A stretch of 64,000 nucleotides of DNA. It comes from Sphingomonas parapaucimobilis NBRC 15100. GTDB lineage: Bacteria > Pseudomonadota > Alphaproteobacteria > Sphingomonadales > Sphingomonadaceae. The translations under genes were made by a program, and so were the position numbers. Location: contig NZ_BBPI01000076.1 in assembly GCF_000787715.1 (NCBI RefSeq), forward strand, positions 1-64,000, written 5' to 3'. The notes below the pieces were generated by a model that saw nothing but the letters and a program-made list of their open reading frames with translations, searched no databases and had not been told where the DNA came from. Of this stretch, positions 8,407 through 17,533 are shown one piece after another; within the stretch, counting starts at the first letter, position 1, and each line of letters begins with the position of its first letter.

Positions 8407-8658
8407 ACCCCCTCACCTTGCGCAAAAGCCCGTTTTCGGCTAAGGACGCCCCGCTCGCGGACCCTGTTCCGCGGAGAGGCTGACGCGAGGCCATGCCCTC
8501 AGCGTCCTTTCCGCATTTGTCGCGGACCGCCGCTTTTCCGTGTTTCAGCCTCATCTTCGGGCCTGGTGGCGTCGGCATGGGGTCGGCGCGGCCATCGTCG
8601 AAGGTTTCGGGAATCGCCCGGACCGGAGGCGGAAAACTATCAGGAACCTAACCCTTTT
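8407..8658. other. rpsA leader region
   Basis: About 250 bp without a gene between the repeat and rpsA. It presumably holds the rpsA promoter and 5' untranslated region. A ribosomal-protein autoregulatory fold could be present but I cannot define one by eye. Confidence 0.35.
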
Positions 8659-10368
8659 ATGGCAACCAACCCCCAGCCCACGCGCGACGATTTCGCGGCG
8701 ATGCTCGATGACATGTTCGGCGGTGCCGACAGCTTCGAGGGTCGCGTCGTGCATGGCACCGTCACCGCGATCGAAAACGACATGGCCGTCATCGACGTCG
8801 GCCTGAAGTCGGAAGGCCGTGTGCCCCTCCGCGAATTCGCTGCCCCCGGCCAGAAGGCCGACCTGAAGGTCGGTGACGAAGTCGAGGTCTATGTCGACCG
8901 CGTCGAGAACATGCACGGCGAAGCGATGCTCAGCCGCGATCGCGCCCGTCGCGAAGCCGCCTGGGACAAGCTGGAACTCGAATTCTCGAAGTCGGCCCGC
9001 GTCGAAGGCGTGATCTTCGGCCGCGTGAAGGGCGGCTTCACCGTCGACCTGAACGGCGCCGTGGCGTTCCTCCCCGGCTCGCAGGTTGATATCCGCCCCG
9101 TCCGCGACGTCACCCCGCTGATGGACATCCCGCAGCCGTTCCAGATCCTGAAGATGGACCGCAAGCGCGGCAACATCGTCGTGTCGCGTCGCGCGGTCCT
9201 GGAAGAGACCCGCGCCGAGCAGCGTTCGGGCCTGATCCAGAGCCTGGCCGAGGGTCAGATCATCGACGGCGTCGTCAAGAACATCACCGATTACGGTGCG
9301 TTCGTTGACCTGGGCGGCATCGACGGCCTGCTGCACGTCACCGACCTGTCGTACAAGCGCGTCAATCATCCGTCGGAGATGATCGCGATCGGCGACACCG
9401 TGCGCGTCCAGATCATCCGTATCAACAAGGACACGCAGCGCATCTCGCTCGGCATGAAACAGCTCGAGAGCGATCCGTGGGATGGCGCAGGCGCCAAGTA
9501 TCCGGTCGGCGCGAAGCTGTCGGGCCGCGTCACGAACATCACCGAATACGGTGCGTTCGTCGAGCTGGAGCCGGGCATCGAAGGCTTGGTCCACGTCTCG
9601 GAAATGTCCTGGACCAAGAAGAACGTCCATCCGGGCAAGATCGTGTCGACCTCGCAGGAAGTCGACGTCGTGGTCCTGGAAGTCGATCAGGAAAAGCGCC
9701 GCATCTCGCTGGGTCTCAAGCAGGCTCAGGCCAATCCGTGGGAAGCGTTCGCCGCAGCCCATCCGATCGGTTCGACCGTCGAGGGCGAAGTCAAGAACGC
9801 GACCGAGTTCGGCCTGTTCATCGGCCTGGACAACGATGTCGACGGCATGGTCCACATGTCGGACATCGCCTGGGGCGTGTCGGGTGAGGATGCCCTCAAC
9901 CTGCACCGCAAGGGCGAAGTCGTTCAGGCCGTGGTCCTGGACATCGACCCCGAGAAGGAGCGCATCTCGCTCGGCATGAAGCAGCTCGAGCGTGGCGGCC
10001 CCGTCGCTGGCGGCGTGGCTGCGGCTGGCGATCGCCTGAACAAGAACCAGGTCGTCACCGTGACCGTCCTCGAAGTCCGCGATGCGGGCCTCGAAGTCCA
10101 GGCGGGCGACGATGGTGCGACCGGCTTCATCAAGCGCACCGATCTGGGTCGCGACCGTGACGAGCAGCGCCCCGAGCGCTTCCAGGTCGGCCAGAAGTTC
10201 GACGCGATGGTGACCGGCTTCGATCGTTCGAAGAAGCCGACCTTCTCGGTCAAGGCGATGCAGATCGCCGAAGAGAAGCAGGCGGTGGCTCAGTATGGTT
10301 CGTCCGACTCGGGCGCCTCGCTGGGCGACATTCTGGGCGAAGCGCTGAAGGCGCGCACCCAGAAGTAA
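8659..10368 (+). CDS. rpsA: 30S ribosomal protein S1
   Basis: Protein of 569 residues built of six S1 RNA-binding repeats; the clearest are DGVVKNITDYGAFVDLGG, SGRVTNITEYGAFVELEPG and EGEVKNATEFGLFIGLDND. It brings mRNA to the ribosome, especially messages with weak Shine-Dalgarno sequences. The ATG at 8659 (MATNPQPTRDDF) fits family N-termini; upstream in-frame codons to 8566 are leader. It sits between cmk and ihfB as in many proteobacteria. Codon choice is strongly biased, as expected for a highly expressed gene. Confidence 0.98.
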   Translation: MATNPQPTRDDFAAMLDDMFGGADSFEGRVVHGTVTAIENDMAVIDVGLKSEGRVPLREFAAPGQKADLKVGDEVEVYVDRVENMHGEAMLSRDRARREAAWDKLELEFSKSARVEGVIFGRVKGGFTVDLNGAVAFLPGSQVDIRPVRDVTPLMDIPQPFQILKMDRKRGNIVVSRRAVLEETRAEQRSGLIQSLAEGQIIDGVVKNITDYGAFVDLGGIDGLLHVTDLSYKRVNHPSEMIAIGDTVRVQIIRINKDTQRISLGMKQLESDPWDGAGAKYPVGAKLSGRVTNITEYGAFVELEPGIEGLVHVSEMSWTKKNVHPGKIVSTSQEVDVVVLEVDQEKRRISLGLKQAQANPWEAFAAAHPIGSTVEGEVKNATEFGLFIGLDNDVDGMVHMSDIAWGVSGEDALNLHRKGEVVQAVVLDIDPEKERISLGMKQLERGGPVAGGVAAAGDRLNKNQVVTVTVLEVRDAGLEVQAGDDGATGFIKRTDLGRDRDEQRPERFQVGQKFDAMVTGFDRSKKPTFSVKAMQIAEEKQAVAQYGSSDSGASLGDILGEALKARTQK

Positions 10369-10377
10369 GTCACTGGG

Positions 10378-10409
10378 CCGGGGCATGTTTTTTCGGAAAC
10401 ATGTCCCGG
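10378..10409 (+). terminator. Long hairpin after rpsA
   Basis: A 13-bp stem (CCGGGGCATGTTT with AAACATGTCCCGG, one G-U) closes a 6-nt loop 10 bp after the rpsA stop. No U-run follows, so it may be an attenuating or mRNA-stabilising structure between rpsA and ihfB. Confidence 0.5.
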
Positions 10410-10515
10410 TTCCGGCCAAATGACACGGATGTGTCGCTTAATCGTATAATAAAAATACTTTCAGCAGCGAGAAACACAGGTTAAGAACGATCCGTCTTAA
10501 GCTTGGGACTAGACG

Positions 10516-10803
10516 ATGATCCGTTCGGAACTGGTGCAAAAAATCGGTCAGCGTAATCCGGGACTGAACCCGCGTGAAGTCGAACTGATCGTCACGATTT
10601 TCTTTGATGAGATTACCAAGCGACTGGCGGATGACGGTCGCGTCGAACTGCGCGGCTTCGGCGCCTTCTCGACCCGCGCGCGCGGTGCCCGCACCGGCCG
10701 CAATCCCCGCACCGGCGAAACCGTCAATGTCTGCGCCAAGCGCGTCCCCTATTTCAAACCCGGCAAGGAAATGCGCGCGCGTCTGAACGTCGACGCGGAA
10801 TGA
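10516..10803 (+). CDS. ihfB: Integration host factor subunit beta
   Basis: 95-residue DNA-bending protein of the HU/IHF family, partner of IhfA in sequence-specific bending of promoters and recombination sites. Visible features are the N-terminal helices [10 protein letters not shown], the [22 protein letters not shown] beta-arm with the intercalating proline, and [10 protein letters not shown] at the C-terminus. It follows rpsA in the classical order. IHF would be relevant to the sigma-54 promoter before glnB, which normally needs DNA bending. Confidence 0.97.
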   Translation: MIRSELVQKIGQRNPGLNPREVELIVTIFFDEITKRLADDGRVELRGFGAFSTRARGARTGRNPRTGETVNVCAKRVPYFKPGKEMRARLNVDAE

Positions 10804-10903
10804 TCCTGTTCCGGTCACGGGGCGGAAGGACGTAGCTATTCCGGCTTTCCGACCGCTCCACCCTTGACCTGCGCGGCATCCTGGTATCTTCGTTGGCCTG
10901 TGC

Positions 10904-10987
10904 GCGGACGTGGCGAAACCGGTAGACGCTGCCGACTTAAAATCGGCTTCCTATGGAGTGCGGGTTCGAGTCCCGCCGTCCGCACCA
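10904..10987 (+). tRNA. tRNA-Leu (TAA anticodon)
   Basis: 84-nt class II tRNA with encoded CCA. It has acceptor GCGGACG/CGTCCGC, anticodon arm GCCGA-CTTAAAA-TCGGC giving TAA, a short variable arm and T-arm GCGGGTTCGAGTCCCGC. The downstream substrate-binding protein frame begins at or inside its 3' end. Confidence 0.97.
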
Positions 10988-10992
10988 TCGGA

Positions 10993-12423
10993 TTGGCCGC
11001 CGCCCTGCTGGCGACGACCGCCTGCGAGCGTCATGCCGATCACGGCGCCGTGGTCGTCAGCACCATCCAATCCACGCCTCCTTCCGCCCCGTCCGGCGGA
11101 CTGACCCTCACCGATGGCGACACGTCGCGCCGCGTGCTGCGCGACGCGCTGGCGCAGGGACTGGTGCGTTTCGACGCCAATGGCCAGATCGAGCCGGGGC
11201 TCGCCGAACGCTGGATCGTCATCGACGAGGGCGGCAGCTTCATCTTCCGCCTGCGCGAGGCGAAGTGGAATGACGGTACGCCCGTCACCGCCGAGCAGGT
11301 CGTGGCGATCCTGCGTCGCCTGGTGTCACCTCATTCCGGCAACCCGCTGACCCCCTTCCTGACGGCGATCGACGAGATCGTGGTGATGACGCCGCAGGTC
11401 ATCGAAATCCGCCTGTCGCGCCCTCGCCCCGATCTGCTGAAGCTGTTCGCCCAGCCCGAAATGGCGATCGTCGATCGCGGACGTCGCGGCACCGGGCCGT
11501 TCCGCATCATCCAGGCGGGTCCGCCGCCGCTGCTACGTCCCATCCCCGACCCGCGCCGTATCGAGCCCGAAGATGACGCCACGCCCGCGCCGGAGGAGGA
11601 TGTCCGCCTGATCGCCGAGAGCCCGGCGCGCGCCATCCTGCGTTTTGCGGGCGGCCAGTCGGACCTGCTGCTCGGCGGCCGGTTCGAGACATGGCCGCTG
11701 CTCGACGCCGTCCGGATCAACCAGTCCGCTATCCGGATCGATCCGGCGGCAGGGCTGTTCGGCCTGAGCATCGCCCATCGCGACGGCTTCCTGGCCGATG
11801 CCGCCAATCGTCAGGCGCTATCGGCCGCGTTCGACCGGGCGGCGATGCTGGCGGCGGTCGCCCCCAATTGGGAAGCCGCCGACCGGCTGCTGCCCGATGC
11901 ACTCGATTCGGACGCGCCGCCGCAGATACCCGGCTGGGCGCTTCTCAATCTGGACGAACGGCGGAGCGGGGCGCGGGCGCGGGTCGCCGCCTGGGGGCAG
12001 CCGGTGCGGCTCCGCATCGCCTTGCCGCAGGGACCGGGCGCGAACCTTCTCTATGGCCAGATCGGCGCAACACTGCTGGCGGTCGGCATCACACCGGAAC
12101 GGGTGGCGCTCGATGCCCCTTCCGACCTCCGCCTGATCGATGCGGTCGCCCCCTATGACAGCGCGCGCTGGTATCTCGCCACCGCCTGTGCGCGCTGCGG
12201 AGAGGCGGCGATGGCGGCGATCGAGCAGGCGCGGCTGGCCCCCACACTGGCCGGGCGAAGCGCGGCGATCGCGGCGGCGGATGCGGCGATCAACGCCGAC
12301 ACGCCCTTTATCCCGCTGGCCCGTCCGCTGCGCTGGTCGCTCACCACGGCGCGACTGCGGCAGTTCCAGACCAACAGCCGCGCCTGGCATCCATTGAACC
12401 GGTTGCGCACCGTCACCAACTGA
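10993..12423 (+). CDS. ABC transporter substrate-binding protein, family 5 (peptide/Ni type)
   Basis: Periplasmic binding protein of about 476 residues with family 5 features: LRDALAQGLVRFDANGQIEPGLAERW near the N-terminus and WNDGTPVTAEQVVAIL about 40 residues later. An apparent lipobox-like end LLATTAC suggests a lipoprotein. The start is uncertain: no ATG or GTG precedes the hydrophobic stretch in frame after the tRNA. TTG at 10993 would leave a very short signal peptide, and an earlier start would lie inside tRNA-Leu; GTG near 11050 would lose the signal. No ABC permease or ATPase genes adjoin, so the transport partner is unknown. Confidence 0.75.
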   Translation: MAAALLATTACERHADHGAVVVSTIQSTPPSAPSGGLTLTDGDTSRRVLRDALAQGLVRFDANGQIEPGLAERWIVIDEGGSFIFRLREAKWNDGTPVTAEQVVAILRRLVSPHSGNPLTPFLTAIDEIVVMTPQVIEIRLSRPRPDLLKLFAQPEMAIVDRGRRGTGPFRIIQAGPPPLLRPIPDPRRIEPEDDATPAPEEDVRLIAESPARAILRFAGGQSDLLLGGRFETWPLLDAVRINQSAIRIDPAAGLFGLSIAHRDGFLADAANRQALSAAFDRAAMLAAVAPNWEAADRLLPDALDSDAPPQIPGWALLNLDERRSGARARVAAWGQPVRLRIALPQGPGANLLYGQIGATLLAVGITPERVALDAPSDLRLIDAVAPYDSARWYLATACARCGEAAMAAIEQARLAPTLAGRSAAIAAADAAINADTPFIPLARPLRWSLTTARLRQFQTNSRAWHPLNRLRTVTN

Positions 12424-12428
12424 GGGGC

Positions 12429-12848
12429 ATGGCCAACACGTCCCGCATCGATCCCACGGCATTCGACGCTTTGCCGCTCGACAAGAGCATCGCCGCCAGT
12501 CGCCAGCGGATCGAGGCGATGGAGCGCCTGCTGGAGCGCGTCGTCATATTGCCCGGCCTCAACCGCCCGATCGGGCTGGACGTGATACTGGGCCTGGTGC
12601 CGATCGTCGGCGACATCGCCGCCGCGGCGCTGGGCAGCTATATCATCTGGGAGGCGCGCAACCTGGGACTGTCGAGGTTCCAGATGGCGCGGATGATGGG
12701 CAATGTCGGCTTCGACACGCTGCTGGGCTTCGTGCCATTGATCGGCGACGCGGCCGATATGCTGTTCCGGTCGAACACGCGCAACCTGCGCATCATCCGC
12801 AAGCATCTCGACAAGCATCACCCCGCCAGCGTGGTGCTGGAGGGGTAA
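12429..12848 (+). CDS. DUF4112 domain-containing protein
   Basis: 139-residue protein with two hydrophobic glycine-rich hairpins (LDVILGLVPIVGDIAAAALGSY and TLLGFVPLIGDAADMLF), the DUF4112 signature; probably an inner-membrane protein of unknown function. It begins 6 bp after the substrate-binding protein stop, with AGGGG just upstream, so the two are likely cotranscribed. The C-terminus is basic (KHLDKHH). Confidence 0.88.
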   Translation: MANTSRIDPTAFDALPLDKSIAASRQRIEAMERLLERVVILPGLNRPIGLDVILGLVPIVGDIAAAALGSYIIWEARNLGLSRFQMARMMGNVGFDTLLGFVPLIGDAADMLFRSNTRNLRIIRKHLDKHHPASVVLEG

Positions 12849-12854
12849 AGCCGG

Positions 12855-13562
12855 TCAGCGGGAGCCGCGCCAGATCTTCAGCGGCGCGTTGGGCGACAAT
12901 CCCCCCTGATGCGCCGGACAGCGCGCCGGGCGGAAGGCCTTGTTCAGGCAGATCCAGATTTCGTCTAGCCAGCCTTCGCGCGTGGCGGTGACGCGCATCA
13001 TGTCGGCGGTCATGCCCCGATTGGCGGCAGCGAAGGCGCTCGCCAGATCACCCGCCGTCAGCGTGCTACGCCGTGACAGCCCATCCATGTCCGGGAAGCG
13101 CAGACCGTAATATAGTGCATTCGACCGCTGGAAATAGCGTGCCGGGCTGTACCCGCTCATGCAGGTGCCATGCTTGGCCCATTCATGCTGCATCAGCTGC
13201 GCCGAGGGGGTGGCGCAGATGTGGCGGCGGACCACCGCCTGCGGCAGGATCGCGGTCGGGCGGCAATATTGCGGCCAGTCCTTGTCCACGCCATCGGGCC
13301 ACAGACCGTGCAACGTGAAGCCGAAGCGATTGGCGCCGCCGCACTGGAAGCTGCTATTCCCCTTGGGATCGCGGCAGAATTGCGGGCTCCAGGTGATGGC
13401 CAGCGTATAGCCGCCGATCGGCAGCACGCGGGTCGGCTGGCTCTGGCTGGGCAGGTCGGGGCGGATGGACTGTGTCCCGCGCTGCGCGGTGCATTGCAGC
13501 GTCTGCGCCGACAGGACCTGCGGCGCGGCCAATAGCGCCATCCCGATCATTGCGTATTTCAT
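12855..13562 (-). CDS. Ribonuclease T2 family protein, secreted
   Basis: 235-residue protein with a signal peptide (MKYAMIGMALLAAPQVLSAQ) and both catalytic boxes of RNase T2: FTLHGLWP near residue 82 and HEWAKHGTC near residue 125, each with the active-site histidine. Cysteines typical of the fold are present. It should be a periplasmic endoribonuclease without base preference, like RNase I. Its start overlaps the stop of the upstream small membrane protein by 4 bp, so the two are translationally coupled. Confidence 0.93.
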   Translation of the reverse strand: MKYAMIGMALLAAPQVLSAQTLQCTAQRGTQSIRPDLPSQSQPTRVLPIGGYTLAITWSPQFCRDPKGNSSFQCGGANRFGFTLHGLWPDGVDKDWPQYCRPTAILPQAVVRRHICATPSAQLMQHEWAKHGTCMSGYSPARYFQRSNALYYGLRFPDMDGLSRRSTLTAGDLASAFAAANRGMTADMMRVTATREGWLDEIWICLNKAFRPARCPAHQGGLSPNAPLKIWRGSR

Positions 13563-13957
13563 ACGTCACTCACCTCCGCCATCGCGCGATACCATGCCAG
13601 GGCGTTGGGCCGCGTCAGCATCACGACCGCGACCAGCGACGCCGCCGCCTGCACCGACGTCAGCACGCCGAATGCGCCTTCGGCCAGCGCACCGACCGAC
13701 ACCTGATACAGAAAACCCAGCATGTTCAAGACCGTCAGCACGATCAGCAAGCCAAGCCCGACCCGGCTGGCGAACCGGGTGGTCAGCAACGTGCCGAGCA
13801 GGAACAGCCCGACCAGCAGGCCGTTGGCGATGATCGCGATCGCCACCCCGGCCTGCGCGACCGTGTCGGTCCAGCCGATGACCGCCAGCACCACCAGCAA
13901 CAGGATGGCGAACAGCGACAGCCGCTCACCCAATATCACCGCCTTTGGTCGCACCAT
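13559..13957 (-). CDS. Small four-helix membrane protein, unknown function
   Basis: 132-residue hydrophobic protein with four predicted membrane helices (for example LSLFAILLLVVLAVIGW and VAIAIIANGLLVGLFLLGTLL). No family recognised. The start at 13957 has AAGGGGAAG directly upstream. It is the first gene of a two-gene unit with the RNase T2 gene (4-bp overlap) and lies 21 bp from nadC, which may place it at the end of the nadA-nadC operon. Confidence 0.75.
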   Translation of the reverse strand: MVRPKAVILGERLSLFAILLLVVLAVIGWTDTVAQAGVAIAIIANGLLVGLFLLGTLLTTRFASRVGLGLLIVLTVLNMLGFLYQVSVGALAEGAFGVLTSVQAAASLVAVVMLTRPNALAWYRAMAEVSDV

Positions 13958-13978
13958 CTTCCCCTTCTGCTATCCGCC

Positions 13979-14827
13979 TCAGGCGGCGGCGAAATCCAGT
14001 CCGATATCGGCCGCCGGAGCCGACTGGGTCAAGCGCCCCACGCTGACATAGGTCACGCCCGATTCCGCGATGGCGCGGATGGTGTCGAGGCGTACGCCGC
14101 CCGACGCCTCGGTCGGCACCCGGCCCGCGACCAGCGCGACGCCCTCGGCCAGTTGCGCGGGGTTCATATTGTCGAGCAGCAAATGGGTCGCCCCCGCCGC
14201 CAGCGCCGGTTCGATCTGGTCGAGCGCGTCGACCTCGACGATGATCCGGGCGCCCCCCGCCTCGCGCGCCGCCGTGACCGCCGGGCCGATGCCGCCCGCC
14301 ACCGCGACATGATTGTCCTTGATCATCGCCGCGTCCCACAGGCCCATGCGATGGTTCTGCGCACCGCCCATGCGGGTGGCGTATTTCTCGACGAGGCGCA
14401 GGCCGGGAATGGTCTTGCGCGTGTCGAGCAGGATCGCGCCCGTGCCCGCGATCGCCGCGACATAGGCCGCCGTCATCGTCGCAATGCCCGACAGATGCTG
14501 GACGGTGTTCAGCGCGGACCGCTCGGCCGTCAGCATCGCGCGCGCCTGGCCCGACAGGCGGAGCAGGTCGGTCCCCGCCGGAACGCTCGTGCCGTCCTCG
14601 ACCAGCCGCTCTATGACCACGTCCGCGTCGAGGTGCCGGAAGAATGCCTCGGCGATGGGCAGACCTGCGACGGTAATCGCATCGCGGCTGGCCATGGTGC
14701 CGATGAAGCGCGCGCCCTCCGGGATGACCGCCGCCGAGGTGATGTCCCCGCCCGGCCCCAGATCCTCGGCCAGCGTCGCTGTAACGAAGGCGTCGAGGTC
14801 GAAGCCTTCTATCACGCTTTCCGTCAC
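13979..14827 (-). CDS. nadC: Nicotinate-nucleotide diphosphorylase (quinolinate phosphoribosyltransferase)
   Basis: Converts quinolinate and PRPP to nicotinate mononucleotide in de novo NAD synthesis. It has 282 residues. Motifs visible are EDLGPGGDITSAAVIP near the N-terminus, LNTVQHLSGIATMTA, LDTRKTIPGLRLVEKYA and the substrate-site GGAQNHRMGLWDAAMIKDNH. The start is GTG at 14827, overlapping the nadA stop as GTGA. It therefore forms a coupled operon with nadA; nadB (aspartate oxidase) is not in the window. Confidence 0.96.
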   Translation of the reverse strand: MTESVIEGFDLDAFVTATLAEDLGPGGDITSAAVIPEGARFIGTMASRDAITVAGLPIAEAFFRHLDADVVIERLVEDGTSVPAGTDLLRLSGQARAMLTAERSALNTVQHLSGIATMTAAYVAAIAGTGAILLDTRKTIPGLRLVEKYATRMGGAQNHRMGLWDAAMIKDNHVAVAGGIGPAVTAAREAGGARIIVEVDALDQIEPALAAGATHLLLDNMNPAQLAEGVALVAGRVPTEASGGVRLDTIRAIAESGVTYVSVGRLTQSAPAADIGLDFAAA

Positions 14828-15810
14828 GGGCGCGGACCCAGATCGCCCTTGCCGACCGTGCCGCTCGCCAGCGTCAGCATGGCGTCGAGGCTCTTCTTGG
14901 CCTGAAGCCGCAGCCCTTCCTCGATCTCGACACGCGGGGTCAGGTCGCGCAGCGCGAGGTAAAGCTTCTCCATGGTGTTCAGCGCCATGTAAGGGCAGAT
15001 ATTGCAGTTGCAGTTGCCGTCCGCGCCCGGCGCGCCGATGAAGGTCTTGTCCGGCATCGCCTTTTGCATCTGGTGGATGATGTGCGGCTCGGTTGCGACG
15101 ATCAGCGTGTCGCTGGTGACGGTTCGCGCAAATTCCAGGATACCGCGCGTCGACCCGACATAATCGGCATGGTCCAGAATGACGGCCGGGCATTCGGGAT
15201 GCGCGGCGATCGGCGCGTCGGGGTGCTGGGTACGCAGCTTGAGCAGCTCGGTCTCGCTGAACGCCTCGTGGACGATGCACACACCCGGCCAGAGCAGCAT
15301 GTCGCGGCCGGTCTTGCGTGCCAGATAGCCGCCCAGATTGCGGTCTGGACCGAAGATGATCTTCTGCGCCGGGTCGATCTGCGCCAGGATCTGCTCCGCC
15401 GAGGACGACGTCACGATGATGTCGGACAGCGCCTTCACCTCGGTCGAGCAGTTGATATAGGTCAGCGCGATATGGTCCGGGTGCTGGGCGCGGAACTCGG
15501 CGAACTGCTCGGGCGGACAGCTGTCCTCCAGGCTGCAGCCGGCGGCCATGTCGGGCAGCACGACGATCTTGTCCGGCGACAGGATCTTGGCCGTCTCCGC
15601 CATGAAGCGCACGCCGCAAAAGGCGATGACGTCCGCATCGGTCGCCTGCGCCTTGCGGCTGAGGTCCAGGCTGTCGCCGACGAAATCGGCCAGGTCCTGA
15701 ATCTCGGGCTTCTGATAATAATGGGCGAGGATGACGGCGTTGCGTTCCTTGCGGAGCCGGTCGATCTCGGCGCGCAGGTCGAGGCCCGTCAGATTCGTCT
15801 GGATGGTCAT
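14824..15810 (-). CDS. nadA: Quinolinate synthase
   Basis: [4Fe-4S] enzyme of 328 residues that condenses iminoaspartate with dihydroxyacetone phosphate. Seen are AHYYQKPEIQDLADFVGDSLDLS, FCGVRFMAETAKILSP, PDMAAGCSLED and the C-terminal CNICPYMALNTMEKL; three conserved cysteines in these segments bind the cluster. ATG at 15810 (MTIQTNL) is preferred, with a G-rich ribosome site just upstream; the frame is open to 15846. It is followed by nadC with a 4-bp overlap. Confidence 0.96.
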   Translation of the reverse strand: MTIQTNLTGLDLRAEIDRLRKERNAVILAHYYQKPEIQDLADFVGDSLDLSRKAQATDADVIAFCGVRFMAETAKILSPDKIVVLPDMAAGCSLEDSCPPEQFAEFRAQHPDHIALTYINCSTEVKALSDIIVTSSSAEQILAQIDPAQKIIFGPDRNLGGYLARKTGRDMLLWPGVCIVHEAFSETELLKLRTQHPDAPIAAHPECPAVILDHADYVGSTRGILEFARTVTSDTLIVATEPHIIHQMQKAMPDKTFIGAPGADGNCNCNICPYMALNTMEKLYLALRDLTPRVEIEEGLRLQAKKSLDAMLTLASGTVGKGDLGPRP

Positions 15811-15855
15811 GGCATTCCCCCTAGGCGCATGGGCTCGCCCCGACAATCGGCCACG

Positions 15856-16599
15856 TCAGCCGCCATTGCCAAGAACCTCTTGCAGGTTGCGCGTCGTGTC
15901 CCAGCGTTCGTCACTCGCCGGCTCGTCGGAGAAGCGGACCTTGACGCTGCCCCCCACCCCTGCCGCGCGCAGCGGCATGGCGAAGCTGCGCTCGACCGCG
16001 CGGCGGGTCGCGTCGCGGGCCAGCTTCATCGGCGCGGGCGCGCGGGCCTGTCGCATCAGCTCGACCTGCCCCGCCGTGCGATTGGCCGCGTCGAGCCGCT
16101 GCTCGGCATCGGTGAAGGTGGTCAGCAGGCCGCCCGATCCATATTCGCGGATCGCCGACAGATCGACCTGCGGCCCGTCGATCTCGACCGGCGGCAGCGT
16201 CACCGACAGGACACGGGCATTCGCGTCCCAGCGGACGTCCTGCTGCCGCAGCTTGCCCAGATCGACCTCGTAACGGACCATGCCCGGCATGATGAGCGTC
16301 CGCTCGGTCGAAAAGCCCAGCTGCGACTGGCGCGAGGTCACGACGGCGACGTAACGCGCGGCAAAGGCCGACAGCCGGTTCTGTTCGCGCAGGCCGTCCA
16401 GGCTGGCGCGGGCGATGGTCGTCGGATCGGGAGTGAGCCGGTCCTCGACATAGCGCTGCACACCCCAAACCACGATCAGTCCGGCCAGCACCAGCAGGAG
16501 CAGCACCCCCGCCACCTTGGTCAGGAACAACCCGACCCCGCCGCGTGCCCGCGACGGCGGCTGTGGCGTTTCGCCGGGAGGTGTCACGCGCTGATCCAT
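15856..16599 (-). CDS. DUF4230 domain-containing membrane-anchored protein
   Basis: 247-residue protein with one N-terminal transmembrane helix (about residues 26-48, VAGVLLLLVLAGLIVVWGV) followed by an extracytoplasmic DUF4230 domain. Function unknown. Its first 16 bases overlap the end of the MBL-fold hydrolase gene upstream, so the two are probably coupled. It precedes nadA by about 45 bp on the same strand. Confidence 0.85.
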   Translation of the reverse strand: MDQRVTPPGETPQPPSRARGGVGLFLTKVAGVLLLLVLAGLIVVWGVQRYVEDRLTPDPTTIARASLDGLREQNRLSAFAARYVAVVTSRQSQLGFSTERTLIMPGMVRYEVDLGKLRQQDVRWDANARVLSVTLPPVEIDGPQVDLSAIREYGSGGLLTTFTDAEQRLDAANRTAGQVELMRQARAPAPMKLARDATRRAVERSFAMPLRAAGVGGSVKVRFSDEPASDERWDTTRNLQEVLGNGG

Positions 16600-17441
16600 G
16601 ATGCTCCTTCCTCGCGGACCAGCCCGCGGTTTCGCAGGTCATAAAGATGTGCCAGCACCGATCGTTCCGCTGCCGGAATCAGTTTGGGATTCAGCCCGAC
16701 ATACATGCGTGCGGTCATCGCCGCGATCGGCAACCTCTCTTCCGCCGCCAGCAGGCGCAGGATCTGCCCCTCGCGCTGCTTGCGATGACCCAGCATCCCG
16801 CGTACCAGCCGCTGCGGATTGTCGACCGCCTCGCCATGCCCCGGGTAATAGACCCGGTCGTCGCGTTCCATCAGCTTTTCCAGGCTGGCCATATAGGCGC
16901 TCATGTCGCCATCGGGGGGCGAGACGATACTGGTCGACCAGCCCATGACGTGATCGCCGGAGAACAGCGCCCTGGTCTCGGGCAGCGCGAAGGCGAGATG
17001 GTTGGAGGTGTGGCCCGGCGTTGCGATCGCATTCAGCGTCCAGCCGTCGCCGCGCACCCCCTCGCCCTCCGCCAGCACTCGGTCCGGCACATAGTCGCGG
17101 TCGAACGCGGCGTCGGATTGCCCGCCCTCATAATCGGCGGCGAAGGGGGCCGCGCCGACGATCGGCGCATCGGTCAGGCGGGCGAGCGGGCGGCTGGCCG
17201 GGCTGTGGTCGCGGTGATGATGGGTGATGACGATGGCGACCACCGGCCGCCCGGCAATCGCGCGGGTCAGCGCATCCAGATGCGCGGGATCGTCCGGCCC
17301 CGGATCGATGACCGCCACATCGCGGTCGCCCACGACATGGCTTTGCGTGCCCGTATAGGTGAAGGGCGACGGATTGGGGGCGAGCACGCGGGTAACCAGC
17401 GGCTCAAGCAGGATCGGAATGCCGGTCGGGTGCTCAGCCAT
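16584..17441 (-). CDS. MBL-fold metallo-hydrolase, LACTB2-like
   Basis: 285-residue metallo-beta-lactamase-fold protein. The metal motif is VITHHHRDHSPAS near residue 90, with GHTSNH, SGDHVMGW and YYPGHGEAV further on. The C-terminal roughly 70 residues (LLAAEERLPIAAMTARMY...LAHLYDLRNRGLV) form the winged-helix tail of the LACTB2/hydroxyacylglutathione hydrolase-like branch, some of which are endoribonucleases. The ATG at 17441 is chosen; an upstream start at 17501 adds low-quality sequence. True substrate unknown. Confidence 0.88.
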   Translation of the reverse strand: MAEHPTGIPILLEPLVTRVLAPNPSPFTYTGTQSHVVGDRDVAVIDPGPDDPAHLDALTRAIAGRPVVAIVITHHHRDHSPASRPLARLTDAPIVGAAPFAADYEGGQSDAAFDRDYVPDRVLAEGEGVRGDGWTLNAIATPGHTSNHLAFALPETRALFSGDHVMGWSTSIVSPPDGDMSAYMASLEKLMERDDRVYYPGHGEAVDNPQRLVRGMLGHRKQREGQILRLLAAEERLPIAAMTARMYVGLNPKLIPAAERSVLAHLYDLRNRGLVREEGASWISA

Positions 17442-17533
17442 TCCGAACCATGTGGGCAAGCGGCGGACAAAGGGCAACCCCTGTCCCCGTCGGACGGGCA
17501 CAGAGGTCGAGTTGGGGTAAAGTCGTGGTCGGA

